DNA of 64,000 bases. Origin: CAMREV01 sp051656125 (GTDB taxonomy: Bacteria; Bacillota_I; Bacilli_A; Mycoplasmatales; Mycoplasmoidaceae). Position 1 is the first letter of the stretch; the number at the start of each line of letters is the position of its first letter. The stretch spans positions 62,001-126,000 of the forward strand of contig JBOGBH010000052.1 in the NCBI GenBank assembly GCA_051656125.1, given 5' to 3'. Both the position numbers and the translations under genes were made by a program. Positions 31,791-41,618 of the stretch are shown here, piece by piece. The notes beneath the pieces were generated by a model. The model was not told where the DNA came from. It was given only the letters and a program-made list of their open reading frames with translations, and did no database searches.

Positions 31791-32149
31791 TTAGAAGTAT
31801 TATTCTGTGTGAACAATACCAAATACATTTAATTTTTCCTTCAGAAGGATTAATTGCAAATATGCATAATTTAACAACTAATTAAACCCTAAAAGTATTT
31901 TAAATTTTTTGTGTGCATAATCATACATAATATTCATATATTTATATTTCATATGACTACTATTATCCTTCTAATATCTTCACCCTCGTAAAACATACTC
32001 ATAATTCTGATCGTCATTGGTCAAATCAAATCATTATACTTTTTGTTTTCACTACCCTATATTTGCTTTTCCCGAGCTTGGATACTTCAAAATCAAAATT
32101 CACTTCTATGATTTATAAATTTCTTAAAAATTTTGCAATCATATGCACA
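31761..32149 (-). ncRNA. Unassigned structured RNA gene, RNA B (about 390 nt)
   Basis: The 492-base gap between deoC and pheT contains no supported reading frame but has a promoter (TATAAT at 32155-32160) and a strong terminator in the same direction. Long-range complementarities are visible: 32142-32149 with 31912-31919 (8 bp), 32132-32139 with 31853-31860 (8 bp) and 31965-31974 with 31841-31850 (10 bp, one G-U on the minus strand). In transcript order they cross, so they are pseudoknots or alternative states. A local hairpin includes GCTCGGGAAAAGC. It has no RNase P signature and no tRNA-like 3' domain. I cannot assign a family. Confidence 0.55.
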
Positions 32150-32154
32150 TCTAT

Positions 32155-32181
32155 ATTATACACCAAAAAAAAAGAAATCAA
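32155..32181 (-). promoter_or_regulatory. Promoter of RNA B
   Basis: On the minus strand a perfect TATAAT (32155-32160) lies 15 bases after TTGATT (32176-32181). The spacing is short of the ideal 17, but the -10 is exact. It starts 7 bases after the pheT stop. Confidence 0.6.
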
Positions 32182-32187
32182 GCATTT

Positions 32188-34512
32188 TTAGCTAGAAATT
32201 ATTTTTAAATTATTTTTTATAAAAAAATCAATAACCTTTTGAAAGTTAATTTTTACATCATTATCATTTGAAATCAAGTTAAATCTGAATGTATATGATA
32301 TCTCATCACCCTTCTCAAAAGCACTTATAAATTTAAGAGATTCAATTAAATTACAAGATTTAGCTAATTTATAAATATTGTTTAAATCATATTCCTTATC
32401 AACCATAACTGAAAGGTCTCTAATGATTTTATGTTTTTTTTCATCATCAAAAACAAATGCTAAATTATTTTTAAAATCTATTAAATTAGTTACATCTAAT
32501 TCCATTAAATAAATTTTTTCTGATTTAATCTTATACGATTTTAAAACTTCTGGACTGATTCTTGTAATATAACCAATGTTATTTTTATTAAGATTAACTT
32601 TTATTGAGTCTTTTTTACATCCTCATGAATTTGAAATTTCTTTTTCAAAACTTAATTCTTGTTTACCAACTAATGCAATACTTTGAGCAATTGACTTTAA
32701 GAAAAATATATCGGCTTTAACAATTGAGTTATTAAAATTATTAATAATTATATCTTCTGGAACGGCTGCAACTAAATGTTTCCTTTTATTTGTTCCATAA
32801 TATATTTCTTGTATTTCAAATACAGGTACTAAATCATTTTTTAAAGAACTATTATATGAATAACAATCAAGGATGCCATCAATTAATGACAACCTCATAT
32901 ACTCTCTATCTGATGAAATAGGATTTTTTATCTGAATTGGCTTATTGTATTTAAAATAATTAAATTTATCATTAATTTTTTTTGAAGTTAAGTTGTAAGT
33001 TTTTAATAAATAAAAACCTCTATTTAATAATATATTGTTAACTTTTGTTATGTTTTCACTGTCTTTTGTTTTAATGTTATATAGAATTGAATTTTTAATA
33101 CTAAGTTCAGGAATATTTTGAATTCCTATTACTTTTAAAATGTCTTCTATTATGTCATGATCATTTTCAATATCAATTCTATATTCTGGGATAGTAATAT
33201 AGTCTTTAGCTATTTTATAACCAAAAGAATTTATAACTTTTCTAATGTTTGCGTCAGTTATATTAACTCCTAGAAGTTTGTTTACTTTTTTTAAATCAAG
33301 TTTTATTTGAGATTGTTTGCTTTCCTTGTGTTTTAAATCAACTTCTATATTAGTGAAGCTCGGTTTTAAGTTTTCAATAAAAATGTCTAAAGATTTTTTA
33401 TATCATCAACTAGAAATATTTTTTGAACTAAACTTAATTTTATCATTCATTAATTTTAGTCTATTTGAAGTATTTTTAATATCCATTGGATTTGTAGAAC
33501 AAGATAAAAAATAAATGTTTTTAGAATGTTGATTAATAGCATATTTTTTACAAACATCAATATTCATTAAAGCAACTATGTCATTATTATTTTTTAAAAC
33601 AATATCACCTTTTTTTAAATTAACTATTCCGTAACTATTTAATTCTACTCTTGTTGGCTTTTCTAATTTTGATACTTCTAATTTGTTCCCTTTAATATTT
33701 GTAAAAGCAATGACAGGAATACCTGACAATATTTGATTAAGTTTTCCTAAGTCCTCTATTGAATCACTTGGAATAAAACCAGAATTCATTAAAAGAGTTT
33801 TAACAATTCAATTTGATTTAGTATATTTTTCATTTTTTAATGAAATTAAGTAATGATTATCTGAAACATTATTTTTTAATTTTATTTTGCTATTTAATTT
33901 TTTATTTAAATTTCTAAATGCTAATTCTTTTTTTAAATTTAAAAAAGACTGCATTTCTAAAATTATTCCAAATACAGAGTTTAGATCATTTCTGTTGCTT
34001 GGAATTGAAAGTTCATAAATAATATCATCCATATTTAAAAAACCAAATGGATTTTTATCGCCCACTTTAGCAGTAGAAGGGAGTAAAACAATATCATCTA
34101 ATTCATTTTTATTACATCAATCATTTCTACTTGTTAGTTCATTATAAGCACAAATCATTCCTTCGGATAAAACACCTCTTAATTCTTTGTACTCAATTAC
34201 TCTACCATCTATTAATTTAGCGCCTTTTAAAGCAACAATAACTTTTTGATTAGGATAAACATTTTTTGCACCACAAACAATTGTGTTAATTTTAGAACTT
34301 GATATCCTTACCTTACATACATTTAGACTATCTGCACTTGGATGTTTTGAAGTTTCTAAAATTTCCCCAACAACTAAATTGTTTGTTTTTTCAAAATTAA
34401 AAATAGTTTCTAATTCAATTCCCAATGAATTAAAAATTCCAATTAGTTTTTTATCGTTAAATAAAGCAAATTCAGGAAAAAAGCTAGTAATTAATTTTCT
34501 AGATAAATACAT
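32188..34512 (-). CDS. pheT: Phenylalanine-tRNA ligase beta subunit
   Basis: The large subunit of the alpha2-beta2 PheRS, 774 residues, near full length. The N-terminal tRNA-binding EMAP-like domain shows VGEILETSKHPSADSLNVCK, INTIVCGAKN and SEGMICAYNEL. The central B5 region gives LKKVNKLLGVNITDANIRKV and the catalytic-like core SSDREYMRLSLIDGIL. The C-terminal ferredoxin-like anticodon domain is poorly conserved. Several TGA codons are read as Trp. The ATG overlaps the pheS stop (TAATG), so the subunits are coupled. Confidence 0.93.
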
Positions 34513-35531
34513 TATTTTTCTCCTTTGAATTTTGACAATACTCTAAAATCATTATTATATAAGTATCTAATATCATTGATCCCATATTTTAGCATCGTTA
34601 AACGGTCAATTCCAATTCCTGCTGCTAACCCAATCATATCTTCACTCATGTTAGCTTTATATATTACTTTTGGATTAAAAATCCCAGATCCTAAAACTTC
34701 AATTCATCCAGTTCCCTTACAAATATTACAACCTTTTCCATCACATTTAAAGCACGACATATCCACTTCAAAAGATGGTTCTGTAAAAGGAAAATAAGAT
34801 AATCTATATTTTGTTTTTATATTGTAATTATTAAAGAAATATTTTAAGAAATTATTAATCAATCATTTTAAATTACTAATATTCAAGTCTTTCCTAATTC
34901 AAATAATATCTAATTGATTAAATTGGTGAGAATGAGTAGCATCATCCTCATCTTTTCGATAAACATTTCCATATGAAATAACTTTTATTTCTTCATCTTT
35001 ATTGTTTTCAATCATTTTTGCACTTACAGAAGTACAATGAGTTCTTAAAACAGTATTATTATTTATAAAAAAAGTATCATGTTCATCTCTTGCTGCATGA
35101 TTTTCATCCATATTCAAATTATCAAAATTATACTTAGTTAAAGAGATTTCATCACCTGAAACTATTTCAAAATTTAATACTTTAAAAAAATTATTAATTA
35201 CATTAATTGAAGCATCAATTGGATTGATTCCCCCAAGTAATAAATCATTAACTTCTAATAAAGGATCAAATTCAGATCTTAATGAATTTATGTATTGGTC
35301 TTTTATCCTTTTTAATTGATCATCAAATATCTTGTCGATTTCAATTTTTAAATCATTTATTCTTTTGCCAAAATCTTTTTTTTCTTCAGGAGATTTATCT
35401 TTAATTTGACCATAAATAGGAGCAATATGCTTTTTATTAAAGATATTTTTTTCTTCTGCTAATTTTTTTTCATTATCTATTGTTTCAACAAACGATTTTA
35501 AATTATCTATAATATTTCTATCTATCATCAT
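34512..35531 (-). CDS. pheS: Phenylalanine-tRNA ligase alpha subunit
   Basis: The catalytic subunit of PheRS, 339 residues. Class II motifs are visible: NHAARDEHDTFFI, LRTHCTSVSAKMI, GNVYRKDEDDATHSHQFNQL (motif 2), SYFPFTEPSFEVD and GSGIFNPKVI, with AAGIGIDRLTMLKYGI as motif 3. A CxxC...CNICKG zinc-like insert follows SFEVDM. The N-terminus is the usual coiled coil. The start could be 35531 or the adjacent ATG at 35528. The gene heads a pheS-pheT operon. Confidence 0.94.
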
Positions 35532-35651
35532 TATTACCTAATATTAATAATAATATGAAAAGCAATTATTTTAAAAAAATAATTAATAATTTATTTTTAA
35601 TGTATAATAATTTTCCTATGTATAAATTTAAATACATAGGTTGGAGAAAAT

Positions 35652-36089
35652 ATGAATAAGAATAAATTCGACAATAATATAATATTATGTAGAAATTTAT
35701 TTCTAGAAGTCCTTTCTACAAATGAAGATAGAATTAACTTTTTAGAAAATACATTAATGGATAATGACTATATTAGTAAATTAGATAAAGAACATTATGA
35801 CAAAATCCAAAAAGCACTTGATACATTAGTAGAGAATGCTAGAGTAGATGAAATAAGAAAATATCAACAAGCACATTTTGGTCCGCTTTTAGGTAAACTA
35901 AGAACGCAAGATGAAAAAATGCTTTCAGATATGTTCAAAAATGATCAAAATGCTTTTATTGATTATTTACAACTCTTATCTATTTTCTTTTTCAGAAGAG
36001 AAATGGAATCTGAAAACCATAGCCATGAATCAATTAGAGAAGTGCTAAGTGAAAAAAGTAAAAATATTTTAAAAGAATTAAAAGGATAA
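35652..36089 (+). CDS. Unknown soluble helical protein (145 aa)
   Basis: I do not recognise this protein. It is Asp/Glu/Lys-rich and almost wholly helical by pattern, with no membrane segment. Notable stretches are EHYDKIQKALDTLVENARVD, KYQQAHFGPLLGKLRTQDEK and FIDYLQLLSIFFFRREME. TTGGAGAAAAT is an excellent ribosome binding site. It is followed after 5 bases by a small membrane protein gene, with a strong terminator beyond, so the two form an isolated two-gene operon. Confidence 0.75.
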   Translation: MNKNKFDNNIILCRNLFLEVLSTNEDRINFLENTLMDNDYISKLDKEHYDKIQKALDTLVENARVDEIRKYQQAHFGPLLGKLRTQDEKMLSDMFKNDQNAFIDYLQLLSIFFFRREMESENHSHESIREVLSEKSKNILKELKG

Positions 36090-36094
36090 TTATT

Positions 36095-36292
36095 ATGAAA
36101 AACAAAAAAAGTTTAGGGTTAGCAATCTCTTTATCAGTTTTATTTATTGCTTTAACAATAGTAGGAAATATATTCTGTAGTTGAGCACTTTATTTAATAC
36201 CTGTTGCAATTGCACCTATTGCAATATGAGCAATAAGAAATTGAAAAAACTTATCAATAAGTTTCAAAAACAAAAAAAATATTGTTAAATAA
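36095..36292 (+). CDS. Small membrane protein with two helices (65 aa)
   Basis: Not visible under the standard code because of TGA codons. The product starts MKNKKSLGLAISLSVLFIAL, has two hydrophobic segments (about 8-27 and 30-47, the second including WALYLIPVAIAPIAIWAIRN) and a Lys-rich tail. Ribosome binding site AAAGGATAATT overlaps the end of the preceding gene. The function is unknown. Pairing with a soluble helical protein in a closed operon suggests the two act together. Confidence 0.7.
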
Positions 36293-36309
36293 TTTAATTT
36301 AATTAATAA

Positions 36310-36338
36310 AAAAAATGTAACGGCGTTACATTTTTTTT
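36310..36338 (+). terminator. Shared terminator between the small membrane protein (+) and the FNT channel (-)
   Basis: AAAAAATGTAAC, loop GGC, GTTACATTTTTTTT: a 12-bp stem with both an A-run and a T-run, so it can work in both directions. Confidence 0.88.
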
Positions 36339-36339
36339 A

Positions 36340-37353
36340 TTAGTTGCTTTCTGGTTTTTTTTCTTCTGGAAATTCATCTTCTTCTGGAACAATAATATTA
36401 AATTCAGTTACAGAACTTTTCTTGATTTTTTCGCCCTCTAAATACATGTATACTGTTGATATTAAAATACCACCTAATACATTTCCAATTACTGTAGGTA
36501 TCATATTAACATAGAATGATTCACCCATTTCCGTTCTACCGAAAATCGCTTGAAGTTCAGGAGGTGCTATTATATTAAGTAGTGAAGCTTCGGTAAATAC
36601 AAATGTATTAGCAACAACGTGTTGGAAACCACAAATTGCAAAAACAACAATAAATAAATACACTAGCATTGATCCTATCGCTCTATTATTAACTTTAACA
36701 TAAGTATAAATTGATCCAGCAACAATCATATTACATAGTATTCCTGATAAAATATTAGATCATCACTCAGTTGATATTTTTTTATCAGCTAAGTACATAA
36801 CGCCCGTACCAATATTATTTATCTCAAATCCACTTGATGGATCAAAGGTTCAATATATACTGGACCCGAAAGACAATAAGGATATTAATATTCCACCAAT
36901 TACATTTCCCATTAAAGTTACTAATAAATCATGAACAAAAAGTTTAAATTTAACTTTCTTTGCATAAACACCCATTATTACTAAAACATTTGAAGTAAAT
37001 AGGTTTCCTCCTAAAAAAATACACATCATTATACCAATCGGGAATAATAAAGCACCAAAAAATAGTCCAACATCACCATAATCTTTTACAAAATTTCCGT
37101 CAATATATGAACCACCATTCAATGTATTGAATGCGATATATCCCATACCTGCAAATACACCACCCATCATACTTAGGGTTAATTTTTTTGTAAATTTATA
37201 ATTAACTTTTTCTAAAGCAAACTTTAGATGCAAATTTTTATTTTTAGCTTTTTCATCTTTTATTTTAAGAAACTGTTCCTCTAGTGTCAGTTTTTTTTCA
37301 ACTGGTTGACAAGTGGGCTCTTCATTTCGCTTCTTAATTTTTTTCAGTTCCAT
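36340..37353 (-). CDS. Formate/nitrite transporter (FNT) family channel
   Basis: A 337-residue membrane protein with six helices after a 55-residue charged N-terminus. The FNT features are MGGVFAGMGYIAF, LGGNLFTSNVLVIMGVYAKK, WWSNILSGILCNMIVAGSIY and CGFQHVVANTFVF (the family's conserved His region), then MIPTVIGNVLGGI. FNT proteins form pentameric channels for formate, nitrite, lactate or hydrosulfide. A fermentative organism would use it to export formate or lactate; the substrate is not evident. The charged tails at both ends are longer than usual. Several TGA codons are read as Trp. Confidence 0.88.
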
Positions 37354-37402
37354 ATGATCTCATCTAAAAAATTAAATATATTATATATTAAAATAATATT
37401 TT

Positions 37403-37660
37403 TTATTTACTTTTGATAAATGTTTTAACTATATTATCTTTTGTAACAATAAAATAAGTTGATCGACAATCAAAAGTAACTAATTTTCGATCACCATTTT
37501 CTAACTTTTCACCATCATATGTGTTTTCAAGCATCTTTAGAAGAATTGCTTCAACTTCTGATAAAGCTAATTTTTCCTTATGATTTTCTTGATGTCTTTG
37601 TTGAAATCTTTGTTTAACATGGTCTGTTATTTTATAAATTGGTTGTTTGTAATAACTCAC
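37403..37660 (-). CDS. Small unknown protein, possibly DUF4258-like (85 aa)
   Basis: The product reads MSYYKQPIYKITDHVKQRFQ at the start and ends with TYFIVTKDNIVKTFIKSK. The arrangement, an N-terminal helix with His and RFQQRH, an acidic middle helix (SEVEAILLKMLENTYDG) and C-terminal strands, recalls the RelE-fold DUF4258 family. The match is weak, and I see no antitoxin partner. GGATTTAATGTG precedes the start. It lies upstream of the FNT channel and may share its transcript. Confidence 0.6.
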   Translation of the reverse strand: MSYYKQPIYKITDHVKQRFQQRHQENHKEKLALSEVEAILLKMLENTYDGEKLENGDRKLVTFDCRSTYFIVTKDNIVKTFIKSK

Positions 37661-37747
37661 ATTAAATCCTTTTTTATATTATTAATTCATTATTAATGAT
37701 TTTATTATATAATATATTTTGATTGAGAAAGTCGGGTGATTTTGTTT

Positions 37748-37933
37748 ATGCCAAAAATCGAAGTAAGAAACGGAGATGTTGAGCAAGCTTTAAGAAACTT
37801 TAAAAGAATAACTTCTGAAACAAGAAAAAATTCAAAGAGACATGAATTTCATTTAAGAAAAGGTCTTAGAAAAAAAGAAAAAGAAAAAGCAGCTGCAAAA
37901 AAACTAAAAAAATTAGCAAGAAAAATGCGTTAA
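37748..37933 (+). CDS. rpsU: 30S ribosomal protein S21
   Basis: The 61-residue protein starts MPKIEVRNGDVEQALRNFKR and ends in a Lys/Arg-rich helix (RKKEKEKAAAKKLKKLARKM). It is bS21, normal in length. I chose the ATG at 37748 because GGGTGAT, complementary to the 16S rRNA end, sits 7 bases ahead. A GTG at 37736 is in frame but overlaps that site. Monocistronic, with a strong terminator immediately after. Confidence 0.94.
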   Translation: MPKIEVRNGDVEQALRNFKRITSETRKNSKRHEFHLRKGLRKKEKEKAAAKKLKKLARKMR

Positions 37934-37976
37934 AAAATAGCAATTAAGTTTATTAAATTCTTAATTGCTATTTTTT
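37932..37976 (+). terminator. Shared terminator of rpsU (+) and dnaI (-)
   Basis: A 17-bp perfect stem (AAAAAATAGCAATTAAG with CTTAATTGCTATTTTTT) around an 11-base loop begins at the rpsU stop and covers the last codons of dnaI, which lies on the other strand. Confidence 0.88.
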
Positions 37977-38926
37977 TTATCATATCTACGATTAATACCT
38001 CTAATTAATAAGTTTTCATTATTAACTGCTGCTCTAATTCTATCCATCAATCTTAAAACTGATTTCTTTGAATTTGCTTCCTTAAATTTTGAATAAAAAC
38101 TAGTTTCTAATTCACTAAGTGATAAGTTTGAACTAAAAAAAGTTAACTTATTTTTGTTCATTCTATAGTTTAAAATATTAAATAAATATTCTATATAAAA
38201 TCATTCTGATGAAAACTCAGTTCCAATATCATCAATAAATAAAACATCTGCTTCTTTAAATATATTCATTAAATCATCTGAATATTCTCTTTGCCAAGAA
38301 TCAGAATTAAATCCCTTTTTAACAATGTTAATATATTCGGGTAAAAAAACAAAGGCAATACTTTTATTTTTTTTAACTGCTAAGCTATTTGCAATTGCAA
38401 AAAGCAAGTGAGTTTTACCAACCCCTAAATCTCCATAAATATACATTCCACGAAGTGATTCTTCCTTACTCATTTTAAAATATTTATTAATTATTTCTTC
38501 ACATGATTTATCGATATTTTTAAAATATTTTTTTTCAAAACAAACTTTTGATATTTCAGTATTTTTATAATAATTATATAAGAAGTTTCTATTGCTTATT
38601 TTTGGAGAAATATCTTTAAATTTATCACACATATCAATAAAAAAATATAATTTATTTTTTTCATCTCTGATTACATGTAAATGATTTTTTAATTCTGAAA
38701 AACAACTTTTAGAATCTTTTGAACTGCATAAATTTGTTTCATTAATTATTTCATTCAAAAACATAAAATTTCCCCTAATTTCCTTTGTTTCTAAGTTAAG
38801 ATCTTTAAAAAGAATATGATTTTTAATTCTTTCTATTTCAGAAGTTAATGATTCATTTTTTTGTAAATTAACTTCATCGTTTTTATGATCAAATTTATTT
38901 AATATTAAATTATTAGATGAACTCAT
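37961..38926 (-). CDS. dnaI: Helicase loader DnaI (DnaC-type AAA+ ATPase)
   Basis: DnaI loads the replicative helicase at origins. The 321-residue protein has an N-terminal helicase-binding part including FKDISPKISNRNF, then AAA+ motifs: Walker A GDLGVGKTHLL, Walker B VLFIDDIGTEFSSEW, a sensor-like TFFSSNLSLSEL and RLMDRIRAA (arginine finger region). The cysteine-rich zinc site of Bacillus DnaI is not obvious. It follows the DnaB/DnaD-like gene after 9 bases, the same order as dnaB-dnaI in Bacillus. Confidence 0.9.
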
Positions 38927-38935
38927 ATTTACTCC

Positions 38936-40111
38936 TTAAAAAATATAATCAACATAAACTAAATCTGCAGCATTTTCTTCAATTTTATTAGTTTTGTTTT
39001 TATTGTATGTGTTTATTTTATTGTTTGCATTATATAAATATTTATATATCTCTTCAACACTATCCAAATTAGATACTGAAATAGATTTAGCAACCTTTTT
39101 AATATACTTTAGATTTAGTGTTCCATTAGTTTTTCTTAATGAAAAATCCATTAAAATATTAATACTAGGATTAGGTAAATGATAATCTCTTTTCATTGTT
39201 TTTAAAAAAGAAATTTCAATATGATCTAACTGTTGTCTATTGATGCTGGTTAAATATTGCTCAGGTGAAATATTTTTATAATCTAAAAATATTTTTTGTA
39301 ATTCTGAATTATCAATTTCTTTAGTAAACATTTCCATGTTTCTATTTAATTTGATAATTTCATTATGATTTAAATTTGTCTTATTATTAAAAAAAGTAGT
39401 AATTTTTTCTTCTAATATGACTTCATCAACTTTGTAAGTGTTTTCAACATTTACAATTGAATCTAAACAACATAATTCAATCTCATTTATTGATAATGAA
39501 AAATTTTTATAAAAAGAATTAATAATATTTTTTACTTCATCAGAAAAAACTATAACTTTTGATGTCAAAGAAGATAAACTTGAGTATAATTGTTCAAAAT
39601 TAAAATCATATTCATTAGCAACGAACGAATTAAAAATATCGTCTATATCTGCTGAAATATTTTTGGCATTAATTGGTAATTGCGTTGAATTAAAGATAAA
39701 TTCAAGCTCATTAAATTTGTGTGAAGGTAAATTTAAGCTTAATAATTTTTTAAGCTTATTATTTGAAATAAAAGCATTGTATTCTAATGGATGATTGAAA
39801 CAAAAGTAGTATTTTATCTCTTTTTCATCATTATCAACAATATAAGTGCTTAATAATCCAATAGATTCTAAAATCTTTCTATTTTTTTCAAAAGATTCAA
39901 ATGAAAATTTCATTTTTTTCCATAAATCAAATAATGATCTTTTCCCATCTGAATTAAATACCTTATATTTGGACTCATTTAGCATCTCTAGCAAGAGCAA
40001 ATAAGCCTCATCACCTATAATAGGCTTGTAAAGTGTATTTATATTAAATAAATTCAAGGAAAATTCAGGTTGAACTTTATAGAAATAACTATGTTTAGTA
40101 ATTGCTGACAT
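38936..40111 (-). CDS. dnaB: DnaB/DnaD-like replication initiation protein
   Basis: A Firmicutes-type DnaB (not the helicase) helps DnaA and DnaI open the origin. The 391-residue protein starts with a winged-helix-like region (FSLNLFNINTLYKPIIGDEA; RSLFDLWKKMKFSFESFEKN). It ends with a DnaD-like domain (SPEQYLTSINRQQL; LPNPSINILMDFSLRKTNGT; NLKYIKKVAKSI). The assignment is supported by direct coupling to dnaI. AGGGGGATTT gives a strong ribosome binding site. The 400-base upstream gap carries DnaA-box-like sequences. Confidence 0.8.
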   Translation of the reverse strand: MSAITKHSYFYKVQPEFSLNLFNINTLYKPIIGDEAYLLLLEMLNESKYKVFNSDGKRSLFDLWKKMKFSFESFEKNRKILESIGLLSTYIVDNDEKEIKYYFCFNHPLEYNAFISNNKLKKLLSLNLPSHKFNELEFIFNSTQLPINAKNISADIDDIFNSFVANEYDFNFEQLYSSLSSLTSKVIVFSDEVKNIINSFYKNFSLSINEIELCCLDSIVNVENTYKVDEVILEEKITTFFNNKTNLNHNEIIKLNRNMEMFTKEIDNSELQKIFLDYKNISPEQYLTSINRQQLDHIEISFLKTMKRDYHLPNPSINILMDFSLRKTNGTLNLKYIKKVAKSISVSNLDSVEEIYKYLYNANNKINTYNKNKTNKIEENAADLVYVDYIF

Positions 40112-40345
40112 AAATCCCCCTATCTATAACAAAAAATAAAATAATAATTATAATTTTTTTATATAAAAATTACTTTAATTAATATTGTTAATCACAATAA
40201 GGTTAAAGATTCAAAATAATCGAATTTATTTAAAATCTGAGGTTTTTTACAACTCAAATCAAATAACAATAATATCTTAAAACTATATATTTAAAAATAT
40301 TATTTTTTTTTAAAAAAATTATTACTAAATTTGTCTATCATAGAT

Positions 40346-40431
40346 TTTTCCCACAATTTAAAGCATATAAAACTATTAAAATTTAATCAAATATAAGGGG
40401 TTTTTTATTTTCCCACATAAATTGTGGAAAA
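40346..40431. promoter_or_regulatory. DnaA-box-like cluster upstream of dnaB-dnaI
   Basis: Within the 400-base gene-free, very AT-rich stretch 40112-40512 there are two copies of TTTTCCCACA (40346-40355, 40408-40417). An inverted TGTGGAAAA (40423-40431) on the other strand reads TTTTCCACA, a fit to the DnaA box consensus TTWTNCACA. The second and third sites form an inverted repeat. They lie 240-320 bases before dnaB. They could be a DnaA-controlled promoter or part of an initiation region. The rest of the gap holds only AT-rich sequence and a terminator. Confidence 0.45.
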
Positions 40432-40463
40432 ATAATTAACAAAAAAATATTTTTTTATAATTA

Positions 40464-40493
40464 AAAAAACAAGCCTTTTAAAGCTTGTTTTTT
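40464..40493 (-). terminator. Terminator after the nusA-infB-rbfA-membrane protein operon
   Basis: An 11-bp perfect stem (AAAAAACAAGC with GCTTGTTTTTT) around an 8-base loop lies 20 bases after the stop of the membrane protein gene and is followed by T residues on the minus strand. Confidence 0.85.
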
Positions 40494-40512
40494 AATTTAG
40501 AGTGGTTAAGTA

Positions 40513-41265
40513 CTAAGGAGTTGGCAAAGGGTCTGCAGGGAACTGAATTATTGGAGCAGAAACATTAACAAATATCACTGTACTTAGTATAAATATAATA
40601 ATAAACATTAGAATTGCTAATAATGAAAGTGATACATTAATAAGAATGAATACTTTGCTTCTTGTAACTTGATTTATACCTACAAATCATGTTGCTAGTA
40701 AGTATAAATATGGAGAAGGAAGTAAAATAAAAGTCATTGCTGATAAAACTACACAAGTTATAGCAAAGTTTGGGTACTGAACATAATTAACTCTTTGTCA
40801 AATATCAGTTACATTTGATGAATCATATGAACCAGGACCTGAATATGGTAATAAAATAACAAATATAGCTATTCCAAAACCAACTGTAATAAAAAGTGTA
40901 ACTAATAAAAATAAGTATATTTTTAATGTAAATGTATTGTCTTCTAATCTCTTTGATAAACCACTTATTCTTGCTTGTGAAATAATTTGCTTTTTAGCTA
41001 GTAGTTGTCTCTCTTTGTTGTCTCTTTTAAAATCTTTTTTTGATTTATTAAATTTTTCAAAGAAAAGATCATTTGAACCTTTAGAATAATTGTCATCAGA
41101 TTTTTCATTTTCAATTAAATTTTCTTTTTTTGTCTTAAGATCTTTTAAAATAGAATTAACATCTTTTTTTACTTCGTTTGGTTTTGAATTATCCTTTTTA
41201 AGAACTAATTCAATAGGCTTTGATTCTTTTGAATTTAAATCTTTATTTTCTTTTTTTATGCTCAT
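40513..41265 (-). CDS. Membrane protein with charged N-terminal half (250 aa)
   Basis: Function unknown. Residues 1-115 are Lys/Asp/Glu/Asn-rich and probably disordered or helical; residues 117-250 contain four hydrophobic helices (for example IYLFLLVTLFITVGFGIAIF and a last IFIIIFILSTVIF region) and a short Pro-rich tail. One TGA (40798) is read as Trp. No signal peptide is needed. It starts right after rbfA (1 base) and so is the last gene of the nusA operon, with GGTAATTAAA as ribosome binding site. Confidence 0.75.
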
Positions 41266-41266
41266 T

Positions 41267-41617
41267 TTAATTACCTTTTAAATCGCTTAAAATATCTTCT
41301 ATTTCTTCTGCTCTATCAATTGATGTATCTCTTAAAAATTCAATTGTTGGAGTTTTTCTAAAATCAAAGTTTTTTGCAATCTCTGTTCTAAAAGCTCCTT
41401 TGAATTTATTTAAATTTAAAACAATCTTATCTAACTCTTCTCGATTAATAGAATCAACATAAATCTTTATCATAGAAAAGTCTCTAGATAATTTACAATA
41501 TGTAAAAGAAGCCTTCTTTAAAACCTTATTATAAACTTCCTTATTTAAGAATGTACGAAGATGTTCTAATATGTTTGATTCATATCTTTCAATTCTAATA
41601 GATTTAGATGATTGCAT
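41267..41617 (-). CDS. rbfA: Ribosome-binding factor A
   Basis: RbfA assists late 30S subunit maturation. The 116-residue KH-fold protein shows RIERYESNILEHLRTFLNKE, ASFTYCKLSRDFSMIKIYVD, LNKFKGAFRTEIAKNFDFRK and TPTIEFLRDTSIDRAEEIED, the family pattern. The length is normal. It begins one base after the infB stop and is followed at once by the membrane protein gene. Confidence 0.93.
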   Translation of the reverse strand: MQSSKSIRIERYESNILEHLRTFLNKEVYNKVLKKASFTYCKLSRDFSMIKIYVDSINREELDKIVLNLNKFKGAFRTEIAKNFDFRKTPTIEFLRDTSIDRAEEIEDILSDLKGN

Positions 41618-41618
41618 A

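Noticed and set aside
31761..32149. RNase P RNA or tmRNA as identity of RNA B (and RNA A)
   Set aside because: Neither strand contains the universal GAGGAAAGTCC of RNase P nor a T-loop/acceptor end like tmRNA. Size alone is not enough.
40200..40345. A 36-codon minus-strand frame (MIDKFSNN...) in the dnaB upstream gap
   Set aside because: No ribosome binding site, AT-driven composition and no recognisable features.
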